From Agathobaculum hominis (GTDB taxonomy: Bacteria > Bacillota > Clostridia > Oscillospirales > Butyricicoccaceae), in NCBI RefSeq assembly GCF_014288055.1, contig NZ_JACOPK010000005.1:196193-260192 (forward strand): a stretch of DNA of 64,000 bases, given 5' to 3'. Of the stretch, positions 1 through 8,568 are shown in pieces. How positions within the stretch are numbered: position 1 is the stretch's first letter; each line of letters begins with the position of its first letter. The position numbers and the translations under genes are program-made. The notes beneath the pieces are model-generated. The model worked only from the letters and a program-made list of their open reading frames with translations. It was not told the origin of the DNA and did not search any database.

Positions 1-1
1 G

Positions 2-1411
2 GATATGCGCATTGTGCCGTTCGACGTTCCCGGCCACAAGCGCGGACGCGGCTCGCCCGAGCTGACGGCGTTCCTCGGTCAGCAGTGCATGACCGTGGAT
101 GTCAACTCGATGAAGCCGCTCGACAACCTGTGTCACCCGACGAGCGTCATCCGCGAGGCGGAGGAACTGGCGGCCGATGCGTTCGGCGCGTCGCACGCCT
201 TCCTCATGGTCGGCGGCACGACGAGCAGCGTGCAGGCGATGATACTCTCGGTCGTGAAACGCGGCGACGAGATCATTCTCCCGCGCAACGTGCATCGCAG
301 CGTCATCAACGCGCTCGTGCTCACCGGCGCGATACCGGTCTATGTCAATCCGCAGATGAACGACCGTCTGGGCATTTCGCTCGGCATGTCGGTCGCGGAC
401 GTCAAGGCCGCCATCGAGAAGCACCCGTCCGCGAAGGCGGTGCTCGTCAACAACCCGACCTATTACGGCATCTGCTCGAACATCCGGGAAATTGTAAGGC
501 TCGCGCACGCGGCCGGCATGAAGGTGCTTGCGGACGAGGCGCACGGCACGCATTTCTACTTCGGGGAGAATATGCCGGTCTCCGCCATGGCGGCAGGCGC
601 CGACCTCGCTTCGGTTTCCATGCACAAGTCGGGCGGTTCGCTCACGCAGTCGAGCTTTCTGCTGTGCGGCCCGTCGATGAACGCCGAACACGTCCGCCAG
701 ATTATCAACCTGACCCAGACGACCTCGGGTTCGTATCTGCTGATGGTCAGCCTTGACATTTCGCGCAAAAACCTTGCGCTGCACGGAAAAGAGATTTTCC
801 GAAAGGTCGTTGACCTCACGACCTATGCCCGCGAGGAGATCAACCAGATCGGCGACTACTACGCCTACGGCGGCGAGCTCATCAACGGCGACACCGTGTA
901 CGATTTCGACACGACCAAGCTCGCGGTGAATACGCTCGACGTCGGTCTCGCCGGCATCGAGGTCTATGACATCCTGCGCGATTACTACGATATTCAGACC
1001 GAGTTCGGCGACCTCGGCAATCTGCTCGCCTATGTTTCGGTCGGCGACCGGGAGCGTGACCTCGAACGTCTCGTAGCCGCGCTGGCGGACATCCGCCGCC
1101 GCTATAAGCGCGACAAGGCGACGCTCATGCGGCAGGAATATATCTCGCCGCAGGTGGTCGCGGGGCCGCAGGAGGCGTTCTACGCGGACAAGCAGTCGGT
1201 CGCGCTCGACAGCTCGGTCGGCCGCATCTGCGCGGAGTTCGTCATGTGCTATCCGCCCGGCATCCCGATCCTCGCCCCCGGCGAGCGCATCACGCGCGAC
1301 ATTCTCGATTATATCCGCTACGCCAAGGAAAAGAACTGCATGCTGCTCGGCACCGAGGACCCTGAGGTGAACAGCCTTCAGGTCATCCGCGGCGTCATCA
1401 GCCCGGAATAA
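2..1411 (+). CDS. Orn/Lys/Arg decarboxylase family protein (5' end outside window)
   Basis: PLP-dependent decarboxylase of the arginine/lysine/ornithine class, which makes the diamine or agmatine precursor for polyamines. The reading frame is open to the left edge; the first visible Met (base 5) lies only eight residues before the family's PGHK motif, so the true start is probably upstream of the window. Visible landmarks counted from that Met: PGHK at 9-12, DEAHG near 177-181, and SMHKSGG with the likely PLP lysine at residue 208. The C-terminal part after about residue 380 matches the small C-terminal domain of the family. It is followed 16 nt later by spermidine synthase and then the carboxyspermidine genes, so a polyamine role is well supported. 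Whether it prefers Arg, Lys or Orn cannot be read from sequence by eye. Confidence 0.9.
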   Translation, partial: DMRIVPFDVPGHKRGRGSPELTAFLGQQCMTVDVNSMKPLDNLCHPTSVIREAEELAADAFGASHAFLMVGGTTSSVQAMILSVVKRGDEIILPRNVHRSVINALVLTGAIPVYVNPQMNDRLGISLGMSVADVKAAIEKHPSAKAVLVNNPTYYGICSNIREIVRLAHAAGMKVLADEAHGTHFYFGENMPVSAMAAGADLASVSMHKSGGSLTQSSFLLCGPSMNAEHVRQIINLTQTTSGSYLLMVSLDISRKNLALHGKEIFRKVVDLTTYAREEINQIGDYYAYGGELINGDTVYDFDTTKLAVNTLDVGLAGIEVYDILRDYYDIQTEFGDLGNLLAYVSVGDRERDLERLVAALADIRRRYKRDKATLMRQEYISPQVVAGPQEAFYADKQSVALDSSVGRICAEFVMCYPPGIPILAPGERITRDILDYIRYAKEKNCMLLGTEDPEVNSLQVIRGVISPE

Positions 1412-1427
1412 AAGGAGCGTTTTCCCC

Positions 1428-2285
1428 ATGCAACTTACCTTTACCGAAATGCACACGCCGACGGTCGGCCTGCAAATTCAGGTGGACCGCCAGCTTCACA
1501 CCGAAAAGAGCGACTTTCAGCGCATCGACGTATTTGAATGCGAGGAGTTCGGCCGCTTTCTCACGCTCGACGGCTACATGATGCTGACCGAGCGCGACGA
1601 GTTCATCTACCACGAAATGATGGTGCATGTGCCGATGGCCGTGCTCGGCGAGAAGATCAAAAAGGTGCTCGTCATCGGCGGCGGCGACGGCGGCTGTGTC
1701 CGCGAGCTGTGCCGCTACAAGCACATCGAGCACATCGACCTCGTGGAGATCGACGAGCGCGTTGTCGCGGTCTGCAAGGAGTATCTGCCCGGCGTGGCGT
1801 GCTCGCTCGACGATCCGCGCGTCCATATCCTGTATCAGGACGGCCTCAAGTACATCCGCCGCATCGAGGACGAATACGACCTCATCATCATCGACTCGAC
1901 CGACCCGTTCGGCCCGGGCGAGGGTCTGTTCACGATGGAGTTCTACGGCAACTGCTACAAGGCGCTCCACGAGCACGGCGTGCTGGTCAATCAGCACGAA
2001 AGCCCGTTCTACAGGGGCGACGCGCTCGCCTGCCAGCGCGCACATCGCAATATCGTGCACTCGTTCGAGCTCAGCCGCCTGTTTCAGGCGCACATCCCGA
2101 CCTATCCGTCCGGCCACTGGCTGTTCGGCTTTTCGTCGCGCGGCGTGCATCCCGTGCGCGACCTCGACCCGGACTGGTGGAACAGCCTCGGCCTCGAAAC
2201 CGGATACTACAACACCAACCTGCACAAGGGCGCGTTCTATCTGCCGAACTATGTGCAGAAGCTGCTCGAAAAAGTAGAGGAATAA
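1428..2285 (+). CDS. speE: Spermidine synthase (polyamine aminopropyltransferase)
   Basis: Transfers the aminopropyl group of decarboxylated SAM to putrescine (or a related amine). The 285-residue length is normal for the family. The SAM-binding glycine motif VIGGGDGG is near residues 80-88, the acidic residue of VEIDERV follows at the next strand, and the catalytic-loop motif IIIDSTDPFGP sits near 153-163. The ribosome site AAAGGAG at 1412-1418 precedes the ATG. It is 16 nt after the decarboxylase gene and lies in the same direction as the carboxyspermidine genes about 500 nt later. The dcSAM-forming enzyme SpeD is not in this window, so it may lie to the left. Confidence 0.93.
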   Translation: MQLTFTEMHTPTVGLQIQVDRQLHTEKSDFQRIDVFECEEFGRFLTLDGYMMLTERDEFIYHEMMVHVPMAVLGEKIKKVLVIGGGDGGCVRELCRYKHIEHIDLVEIDERVVAVCKEYLPGVACSLDDPRVHILYQDGLKYIRRIEDEYDLIIIDSTDPFGPGEGLFTMEFYGNCYKALHEHGVLVNQHESPFYRGDALACQRAHRNIVHSFELSRLFQAHIPTYPSGHWLFGFSSRGVHPVRDLDPDWWNSLGLETGYYNTNLHKGAFYLPNYVQKLLEKVEE

Positions 2286-2789
2286 CGAAAGCGTTTTCGA
2301 TTTGCGCATCCGTTCTGCGAACGGGAGAATGCCGCACCCGCGGCGGAGGGCAAGAGGGTAGACACCAAGGTTTCTACCCTCTTAACTCCCACTTCCTTTT
2401 GCTTCATAGTCTGGCGCAGACCGGAGACCGACGACCGCTCCGAAACAGAGAACGGCAGAGGATTTTTTCTCTGCTGAGGATGGACTGCCTTCGGAGTCCG
2501 TCCTCTTGAGCAGCCTGTTCGCAGGGCTGGCTGCTATACTGCTACACAGACGATTTATCTTCTGCCGGGTGCGGCATAGCAGTGCCGCACAAATCGTTTA
2601 CGGTTTGTTACAGACAGCACCTGCGAGGATAGATTGTACCAAACAGAGAGATTTGCATATGCCATGCGGTACGGTGCGCTTAGGAACTGCGTATCGTCGG
2701 CGCAGCTTCGCTTGTCTCTTGAGCGGCAGTTTAAATCATTCAACAAATCCAAATCATATCATTTAAGTTACACCAAGGAGGAACTAACC
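2286..2789. other. 504-nt gene-free spacer with hairpins and a lone repeat end
   Basis: No convincing gene. It holds a hairpin at 2352-2383 (AAGAGGGTAGA / TCTACCCTCTT) whose surroundings resemble one end of the 390-bp repeat family seen elsewhere in the window, then several smaller inverted repeats (for example GCGGCATAGCAGTGCCGC near 2571). A strong AAGGAGG ribosome site at 2774-2780 belongs to the next gene. A reading frame extends upstream of that gene through this spacer but lacks a ribosome site. Confidence 0.6.
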
Positions 2790-4049
2790 ATGGGAAGAGC
2801 ATTGATCATCGGCTGCGGCGGCGTTGCCGGCGTTGTCATTCACAAGTGCTGCCAGAACAGCGACGTTTTTGAGGAGATCATGATCGCGTCCCGCACCAAG
2901 AGCAAGTGCGACGCCATCAAGGAGAAGCTCGACGGCACGACAGCGACCAAAATCCGTACCGCAAAGGTGGACGCGGACAACGTGGACGAGCTGTGTGCGC
3001 TCATCGACGAGTACAAGCCGGACATCGTCATGAATATCGCTCTGCCGTATCAGGATCTCACCATTATGGATGCGTGCCTCAAGTGCGGCGTCAACTACAT
3101 GGACACCGCAAACTACGAGCCGGAGGACACCGACGATCCGGAGTGGCGCGCCATCTACGAGAAGCGCTGCAAGGACGAGGGCTTTACCGCGTACTTTGAC
3201 TACTCGTGGCAGTGGGCGTACAAGAAGAAGTTCGAGGAGGCCGGTCTGACCGCTCTGCTCGGCTCCGGCTTTGACCCGGGCGTAACGCAGGCGTACTGCG
3301 CTTACGCACAGAAGCATCTGTTCGATGAAATCGACACCATCGACATCCTCGACTGCAACGGCGGCGACCACGGCTATCCGTTCGCGACCAACTTCAACCC
3401 GGAGATCAACCTGCGCGAGGTATCCGCGCCCGGCTCCTATTGGGAGGACGGCCACTGGGTCGAGATCCCGGCCATGTCCATCAAGCGCGAGTACGACTTC
3501 GATCAGGTCGGCCACAAGGACATGTACCTGCTGCATCACGAGGAGATCGAGTCGCTCGCGAAGAACATCCCGGGCGTCAAGCGCATCCGCTTCTTCATGA
3601 CCTTCGGCCAGTCCTACCTGACCCACATGAAGTGTCTGGAGAACGTCGGCATGCTGTCCACCACCCCGATCGAGTTCGAGGGCCATCAGATCGTGCCGAT
3701 CCAGTTCCTCAAGGCGCTGCTGCCCGATCCGGCAACGCTCGGTCCGCGCACCAAGGGCAAGACCAACATCGGCTGCATCTTCACCGGCAAGAAGGACGGC
3801 AAGGAAAAGACCGCCTATATCTACAACGTCTGCGATCACGAGGAGTGCTACCGCGAGGTCGGCTCGCAGGCCATCAGCTACACCACCGGCGTTCCGGCGA
3901 TGATCGGCGCGGCGATGCTGCTGACCGGCAAGTGGAACAAGCCGGGCGTGTACACGGTCGAGGAGTTTGATCCCGATCCGTACATGGAGGCGCTGAACAA
4001 GTGGGGGCTGCCGTGGCAGATCGACGACAAGCCGGTGCTGGTGGACTGA
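2790..4049 (+). CDS. Carboxy(nor)spermidine dehydrogenase, saccharopine dehydrogenase family
   Basis: Reductively condenses aspartate semialdehyde with putrescine or diaminopropane to carboxyspermidine or carboxynorspermidine. The 419-residue protein has an N-terminal Rossmann motif IIGCGGVAG (about residues 5-13) and the overall saccharopine-dehydrogenase layout. I chose the ATG at 2790 because AAGGAGG lies nine bases upstream and the Rossmann strand starts immediately; an in-frame start 156 nt earlier has no ribosome site. The stop is 1 nt before the start of the carboxy(nor)spermidine decarboxylase gene, which makes this reaction more likely than lysine metabolism. It could still be misnamed as a saccharopine dehydrogenase by automated tools. 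Confidence 0.88.
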   Translation: MGRALIIGCGGVAGVVIHKCCQNSDVFEEIMIASRTKSKCDAIKEKLDGTTATKIRTAKVDADNVDELCALIDEYKPDIVMNIALPYQDLTIMDACLKCGVNYMDTANYEPEDTDDPEWRAIYEKRCKDEGFTAYFDYSWQWAYKKKFEEAGLTALLGSGFDPGVTQAYCAYAQKHLFDEIDTIDILDCNGGDHGYPFATNFNPEINLREVSAPGSYWEDGHWVEIPAMSIKREYDFDQVGHKDMYLLHHEEIESLAKNIPGVKRIRFFMTFGQSYLTHMKCLENVGMLSTTPIEFEGHQIVPIQFLKALLPDPATLGPRTKGKTNIGCIFTGKKDGKEKTAYIYNVCDHEECYREVGSQAISYTTGVPAMIGAAMLLTGKWNKPGVYTVEEFDPDPYMEALNKWGLPWQIDDKPVLVD

Positions 4050-4050
4050 T

Positions 4051-5181
4051 ATGAGATTTACCGATCTTCCGACTCCCTGCTTTATCATCGACGAAAACCG
4101 TCTTGTGCAGAACCTTGCGGTGCTGCGCGACGTCGCGCGGCGCAGCGGCGCGAAGATCCTGCTCGCGCAGAAGGCGTTTTCCATGTTTTCGACCTATCCG
4201 CTGCTGCGCGAGTACCTCGCCGGAACGACCGCGTCCGGCCTGTTCGAGGCGCGGCTGGGTCACGAGGAATTCGGCGGCGAGACGCATGTCTATTCGCCCG
4301 CGTACACGCCGGACGAGTTCCATGAAATCCTGAACTATGCCGACCACATCGTGTTCAACTCGTTCACGCAGTGGAAAAAGTACGGCAATCTGGCGCGCGT
4401 GGCCGGAAAGAGCTGCGGTCTGCGCCTCAACCCGGAGTGCTCGACGCAGCCGGACGACCACGCCATCTATGATCCGTGCGGCCCGACCTCGCGTCTGGGC
4501 ATCACCGAGGCGAACTTTCAGCCCGACCTGCTCGACGGCATCGAGGGTTTCCATTTTCATACGCTGTGCGAGCAGAACGCGGACGATCTCGTGCGCACGG
4601 TCGCGGCGTTTGAAATGCGCTTCGGCCGCTACATGGAGGGCATGAAGTGGCTCAACCTCGGCGGCGGCCATCACATCACCCGTGCGGACTACGATGTGGA
4701 CGCGCTCGTCAACTGCATCATCTACCTGCGCGACAAGTACAAGGTGCAGATCTATCTCGAGCCGGGCGAGGCGGTCGTGCTGAACGCCGGCTATCTGGTC
4801 TCGACCGTGCTCGAGACCATGAAAAACCGCAAGGATATCGCCATTCTCGATACCTCGGCGGCGTGCCATATGCCGGACGTGCTCGAAATGCCGTACCGTC
4901 CGCCGGTCATGCGTGCGGGCGAGCCGGGGTGCAAGGCGTTCGATTATCTGCTGACCGGCCGCACCTGTCTTGCGGGCGACGTCATCGGCGAGTATTCGTT
5001 CGATGTGCCGCTGATGGCAGGCGAGCAGGTGGTTTTCGAGGATATGGCGCTGTACACCATGGTCAAGACCAATACGTTCAACGGTATGCCTCTGCCGCTG
5101 ATTGCCGTCCGCCGTGCGGACGGCACGGACGAAGTCGTTCGCATGTTCAGCTATGAGGATTTCAAAAACCGCCTGTCGTAA
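4051..5181 (+). CDS. nspC: Carboxy(nor)spermidine decarboxylase
   Basis: Fold-type III PLP enzyme that decarboxylates carboxyspermidine or carboxynorspermidine to the triamine, the last step of the alternative polyamine route. It has 376 residues, normal for NspC. The PLP lysine is in LLAQKAFS (K41), the phosphate-binding glycines in NLGGGHHIT near 200, and the acidic substrate-site motif LEPGEAVV near 236. It starts 1 nt after the preceding stop codon, so translation is probably coupled. A clear terminator follows, making this the last gene of the polyamine operon. Confidence 0.92.
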   Translation: MRFTDLPTPCFIIDENRLVQNLAVLRDVARRSGAKILLAQKAFSMFSTYPLLREYLAGTTASGLFEARLGHEEFGGETHVYSPAYTPDEFHEILNYADHIVFNSFTQWKKYGNLARVAGKSCGLRLNPECSTQPDDHAIYDPCGPTSRLGITEANFQPDLLDGIEGFHFHTLCEQNADDLVRTVAAFEMRFGRYMEGMKWLNLGGGHHITRADYDVDALVNCIIYLRDKYKVQIYLEPGEAVVLNAGYLVSTVLETMKNRKDIAILDTSAACHMPDVLEMPYRPPVMRAGEPGCKAFDYLLTGRTCLAGDVIGEYSFDVPLMAGEQVVFEDMALYTMVKTNTFNGMPLPLIAVRRADGTDEVVRMFSYEDFKNRLS

Positions 5182-5190
5182 AAAAACAAG

Positions 5191-5225
5191 ACGACCGTCT
5201 CCAATCCGGAGACGGTCGTTTTCTA
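5191..5225 (+). terminator. Terminator of the polyamine operon
   Basis: Perfect 12-bp stem ACGACCGTCTCC / GGAGACGGTCGT with a short loop, followed by TTTTC, ten bases after the nspC stop. Confidence 0.9.
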
Positions 5226-5289
5226 TACCCTCAGTATAATTATACGATTTGCAATCATGAAATCTTCCGCCGATACAGCAGTGTGCCAT

Positions 5290-5970
5290 GGCCTTTACCC
5301 TCAGCAGAGGGTGAGCGGTTCCGCCGTTCCGGCGGCTTGCCGCCGCAGGCGAGATTGGCTGCCGATGGGCAGACCGGGCATTGCCGCCGTCTGGCGGCGG
5401 AGGTGCTGGTGTTCACCGGCGGTGTACGCCGTGCCCACGGCGAGGGGCAAAAGGGGGCAAGGGCACCATATGGTTCCCTTGCCCCCTCTTGACTCCCCCA
5501 AACCCTCCTTTGCGCCGCGACGCCCTTCGGTTGCGCGGCGAAACGGGGGAAACAGGGGCTCGGTTCCGTGCGTCGGGCAGATTTTGGGACGCTGTCAGAC
5601 CCTGAATTTACTTTGCGTAAACCGCCGCGCATAACAGTGCGCGGCCAGACAGTGCCGGGCGGCAGTTCTCCGCTGCGAAAAGCTCCGCTTCGATCAAGGG
5701 TGTAACCTTGGAGCACCAAACGTCCCTGTGGGCCCCTCGCATTTAGACGCGCGACCGCAGGGAGTCGCGTCCAAAGGAAGGTAAGGGGAGTCAAGAGGGG
5801 ACAGGAAACCATGTTTGGTGTCCTGTCCCCTTTTGTTCCCGCCGGTGAACACCGGCTCTCCCGGGCCGCCGAAGGCGGCCATTGTGCACGCTCACTTTGA
5901 GCGTAAAGTCGCCTCCAGCGGCGCGCCGCTGTATCGGCGGAAGGTCAACCGTCAGCAGATGGAAAAGATT
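5290..5970. repeat. Composite hairpin-rich repeat, copy 1 (outer module plus core)
   Basis: Gene-free block between nspC and the M16 peptidase. Its ends are related inverted sequences (CCTCAGCAGAGG at the left, GTCAGCAGATGG at the right) and it contains many GC-rich stems such as GCCGGTGAACACCGGC and GGCCGCCGAAGGCGGCC. The 390-bp core element (listed separately) is inserted within it. Similar outer material flanks the cores at 19.4 and 34.4 kb and occurs without a core at 36.9 kb. Reading frames across it are composition artefacts. Confidence 0.75.
5446..5835 (-). repeat. 390-bp MITE-like core element, copy 1
   Basis: Bounded by about 52-bp inverted terminal repeats, each of which is itself a hairpin: the left end begins GGGCAAAAGGGGGCAAGGG and ends CTCTTGACTCCCC, and the right end is the reverse complement pattern ending CCCCTTTTG. 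The inside matches the copies at 19451 and 34380 in opposite orientation, including GGAGCACCAAACG, a GCGC-TGCGC hairpin, and GTGCGTCGGGCAGATTTT. No transposase is encoded. Confidence 0.8.
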
Positions 5971-5990
5971 TTTAGGATGCCGTCCGGCAG

Positions 5991-7247
5991 TTACAGATGC
6001 TTCGACAGAAGCTCCCGATATTCGTCCTCTGCTCCCGGATTGCCGACAACGGCAAGCGACGCCTGCGCCGGGTCGAAGATCCGCCGCGCCAGCTCAAGAA
6101 TATCATCCCGCGTTACGCTGTCGTAGCCGGCGAGCACATCCTCGATCCTCGAGACCTCGCCGCGGATCAGCTCGCTGCGGCCGATGGTCATCATGCGCGT
6201 ACCCGTGCTCTCGAGACCCATGAGCAGCGTGGTCTTGGCCTGCTCGCGGGTACGGGAGATCTCGTCCTGCGCCGGGCCGTCTTCACAGAACTGATGCAGC
6301 TCCTGCAAAATGCGCTCGAGCGCGCGGCGCTCGGTCTCCTCGCCGAGACCGGTGTAGATCGACATCAGACCTGTGTCCTGATGCGGCGTGGTGAATGTGT
6401 AGATCGAGTAGCACAGACCGCTCCGCTCGCGGATGCTCTGAAACAGGCGCGACGACATGCCGCCGCCGAGGATGTTGCACAGCAGGTTCATCGTGAAGCG
6501 GTCCTCCGACAGCGCGGACACGCCGGGGAAGGACAGGCACAGGTGGTTCTGCTCGATCTCCTTGCTGCGGAGCACGAGCGAGGGCTTGTATACCGCCGGG
6601 GTGGTCTGGTTGCGGCCCGAGCCGGTCATGACCGAGAACAGGTCTGCGATATAGTCAAGATCCTCGTCCGTGAAATGGCCGGAGACCGCGATGACCGTGT
6701 CCTCCGGGCGGTAATACTCGTGCATGTATTTGTGCATGATCTCGGTCGTGATGGGCGCGAGCGTCTCCTCCGTGCCGAGGATGGGGCGGCCGAGCGAAGA
6801 GCCGTCATAGCACTTTTCGAACAGCTTGTCGATGGCGACGTCCTCGGGGGAGTCCTCATACATATCGATCTCCTCGAGCACAACGCCGCGCTCGAGCTCG
6901 ATGTCCTCCTGCGCGAAGCGCGACTCGAGGAACATATCCGCGAGCAGGGCAATGCCGGTCTGGAGACGGCTGTCGAGCACCTTCATATAGTAGCAGGTGC
7001 ATTCCTTGTCGGTGAAGGCGTTGGCCTGACCGCCGAGCGCGTCAATAGCGATGGCGATATGACGTGCGGAGCGCTTTTCCGTGCCCTTGAAGATCATGTG
7101 CTCGATGAAGTGCGAAATGCCGTTCAGCTCCGCCGGTTCATAGCGGCTGCCGTTGCCGACCCAGATGCCGACCGATACCGTGCGCACATTGTCCAGACGC
7201 TCAGAGATGATGCGCACGCCGTTTGGGAGAACTCGTTTTACATACAT
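5991..7247 (-). CDS. M16 family zinc peptidase (processing-peptidase-like)
   Basis: Pitrilysin-family metallopeptidase of 418 residues. The inverted zinc motif HxxEH is present as HFIEH (His46, Glu49, His50), with the downstream glutamate in VVLEEIDMYEDSP near 120-130. An M16 C-terminal domain occupies the second half. This is the single-copy catalytic type common in Bacillota (YmxG/PqqL-like), often found near polynucleotide phosphorylase genes, though not here. The ribosome site AGGAGCGG precedes the ATG. It is the most downstream of three minus-strand genes but has its own upstream terminator from the LCP gene, so it is probably transcribed separately. Confidence 0.9.
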   Translation of the reverse strand: MYVKRVLPNGVRIISERLDNVRTVSVGIWVGNGSRYEPAELNGISHFIEHMIFKGTEKRSARHIAIAIDALGGQANAFTDKECTCYYMKVLDSRLQTGIALLADMFLESRFAQEDIELERGVVLEEIDMYEDSPEDVAIDKLFEKCYDGSSLGRPILGTEETLAPITTEIMHKYMHEYYRPEDTVIAVSGHFTDEDLDYIADLFSVMTGSGRNQTTPAVYKPSLVLRSKEIEQNHLCLSFPGVSALSEDRFTMNLLCNILGGGMSSRLFQSIRERSGLCYSIYTFTTPHQDTGLMSIYTGLGEETERRALERILQELHQFCEDGPAQDEISRTREQAKTTLLMGLESTGTRMMTIGRSELIRGEVSRIEDVLAGYDSVTRDDILELARRIFDPAQASLAVVGNPGAEDEYRELLSKHL

Positions 7248-7313
7248 AATATCCGCTCCTATATTTCTTTCTTCCTGTTTGTCCTGCGGGGGGGAGTGAG
7301 GCGGCGGCGCCGC

Positions 7314-7355
7314 CGAAAAAAGCAGGGGAGCATAACCGCGGTCATGCTCCCCTGC
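7314..7355 (-). terminator. Terminator after the LCP gene
   Basis: On the minus strand a 12-bp stem GCAGGGGAGCAT / ATGCTCCCCTGC is followed by TTTTTT. Confidence 0.9.
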
Positions 7356-7371
7356 TGCGATTATTTACTTG

Positions 7372-8556
7372 TTAATAATACACCCGATTGCCGTTTTCGT
7401 CCAGATAGTATCTGTCTCCGTCCGAGTCATAATAATCGCCGGTGGAGGCGTCGTAGCTGCCGCCCTCCTCGACGAGCGACTCGGGGTCGACCGTCTCGGT
7501 CTTATGGCTGCCGGCGGCCGGAGAAGAAGTGCCGGTCGTGCTGTCGGCGGGGTCATCGCTGTCCGTGCTGCCGTCGCTGCCGGAGGGAGCGGCTGTGCCG
7601 GGCGTTACATCGTTGTAGATGTACTCGTGCAGCTCGTCGGCCACGACGTCCACGTCGTACATGATGTACTCGTTGGACGAGCCGTAATACTTCCATTCGC
7701 CGTCGAGCGGAAAACGGACATGCTCCACAGCGGGGACGCCGTTTTTGACCGCGCCGACGATCAGGGGCGCAACGTCCGCCGGAGCGAGCGAGGTCGTGAC
7801 GTAGGGCATGAGCCGGTTCATGATGCCGAGCAGGCCGTTTACGTCCATCGAGCTGATCTTCGCGAACATGGCGTTCAGCACGACGCTCTGGCGCTCGACG
7901 CGGCTCCAGTCGTCGCCGGTGTTGCCCTTGCGGATGCGGCCGTAGCACAGCGCCTGCACGCCGTCCAGCGTTTGCAGGCCGGTCTTTTCGACAGGGGAGA
8001 ATTCCTTGCCCTGCTCGAGGCCGTAGTCGCGGATGACGCGGTTGAGCTCGGTCAGCTCATCCTCGGAGGCAACGTTGATCTCGATGCCGTCCAGCGCGTC
8101 CACGATCTCGACGACCTGCTCGAAGTTCACGGCGATATAGTCCTTGATGTCCGTGCCGAAGTTCTCGTTGATCGTGCGGATGGCGAGGCTCGGGCCGCCG
8201 CGGAAATAGGCTGCGTTGAGCTTGTCCTCTCCCACGCCGTCGATCTCGACGAGCGAGTCGCGCATCAGGCTGGACAGCTTGATCTTGCCGCGCGTGTTGT
8301 CGATCGTGACGATCATCATGCAGTCCGAATGGCTTTTTTCGTCCCCCGGACGGGTGTCCAGACCGAACAGGGCGATATTCGTGATGTTTTCGTCCGCCTG
8401 AATGCCGGCCGAGAGATCCTCGCCGGAGAGCGAGGAGTCATAGTGATAGCCGAAGACAGCGCGGTATCCGTACAGACCGATCGAGCCGGCCGTCGCGAGG
8501 ATGACGACGACGGTCAGCAGACGGACGAGAATGCGACGGAAGCGTTTGAAAGACAT
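7372..8556 (-). CDS. LytR-CpsA-Psr (LCP) family cell-wall ligase
   Basis: LCP proteins attach teichoic acid or capsule polymers from undecaprenyl-phosphate carriers to peptidoglycan on the outer face of the membrane. The 394-residue protein has a basic N-terminus, one transmembrane segment at about 9-30, and the LCP domain at about 70-235 with SDCMMIVTID, MRDSLVEIDG and KLNAAYFRGGP. The C-terminal tail after about 310 is rich in Ser, Thr, Asp and Tyr and low in complexity, probably disordered. It starts 12 nt after the pyruvate kinase stop on the same strand and probably shares its transcript. Confidence 0.9.
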   Translation of the reverse strand: MSFKRFRRILVRLLTVVVILATAGSIGLYGYRAVFGYHYDSSLSGEDLSAGIQADENITNIALFGLDTRPGDEKSHSDCMMIVTIDNTRGKIKLSSLMRDSLVEIDGVGEDKLNAAYFRGGPSLAIRTINENFGTDIKDYIAVNFEQVVEIVDALDGIEINVASEDELTELNRVIRDYGLEQGKEFSPVEKTGLQTLDGVQALCYGRIRKGNTGDDWSRVERQSVVLNAMFAKISSMDVNGLLGIMNRLMPYVTTSLAPADVAPLIVGAVKNGVPAVEHVRFPLDGEWKYYGSSNEYIMYDVDVVADELHEYIYNDVTPGTAAPSGSDGSTDSDDPADSTTGTSSPAAGSHKTETVDPESLVEEGGSYDASTGDYYDSDGDRYYLDENGNRVYY

Positions 8557-8568
8557 AAGCGACCTTCT

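Noticed and set aside
5255..5882. Several short frames across the 5.3-5.9 kb repeat (and similar ones at 19.4, 34.5 and 36.9 kb)
   Set aside because: They differ between repeat copies, lack ribosome sites and are caused by GC-rich hairpin sequence.
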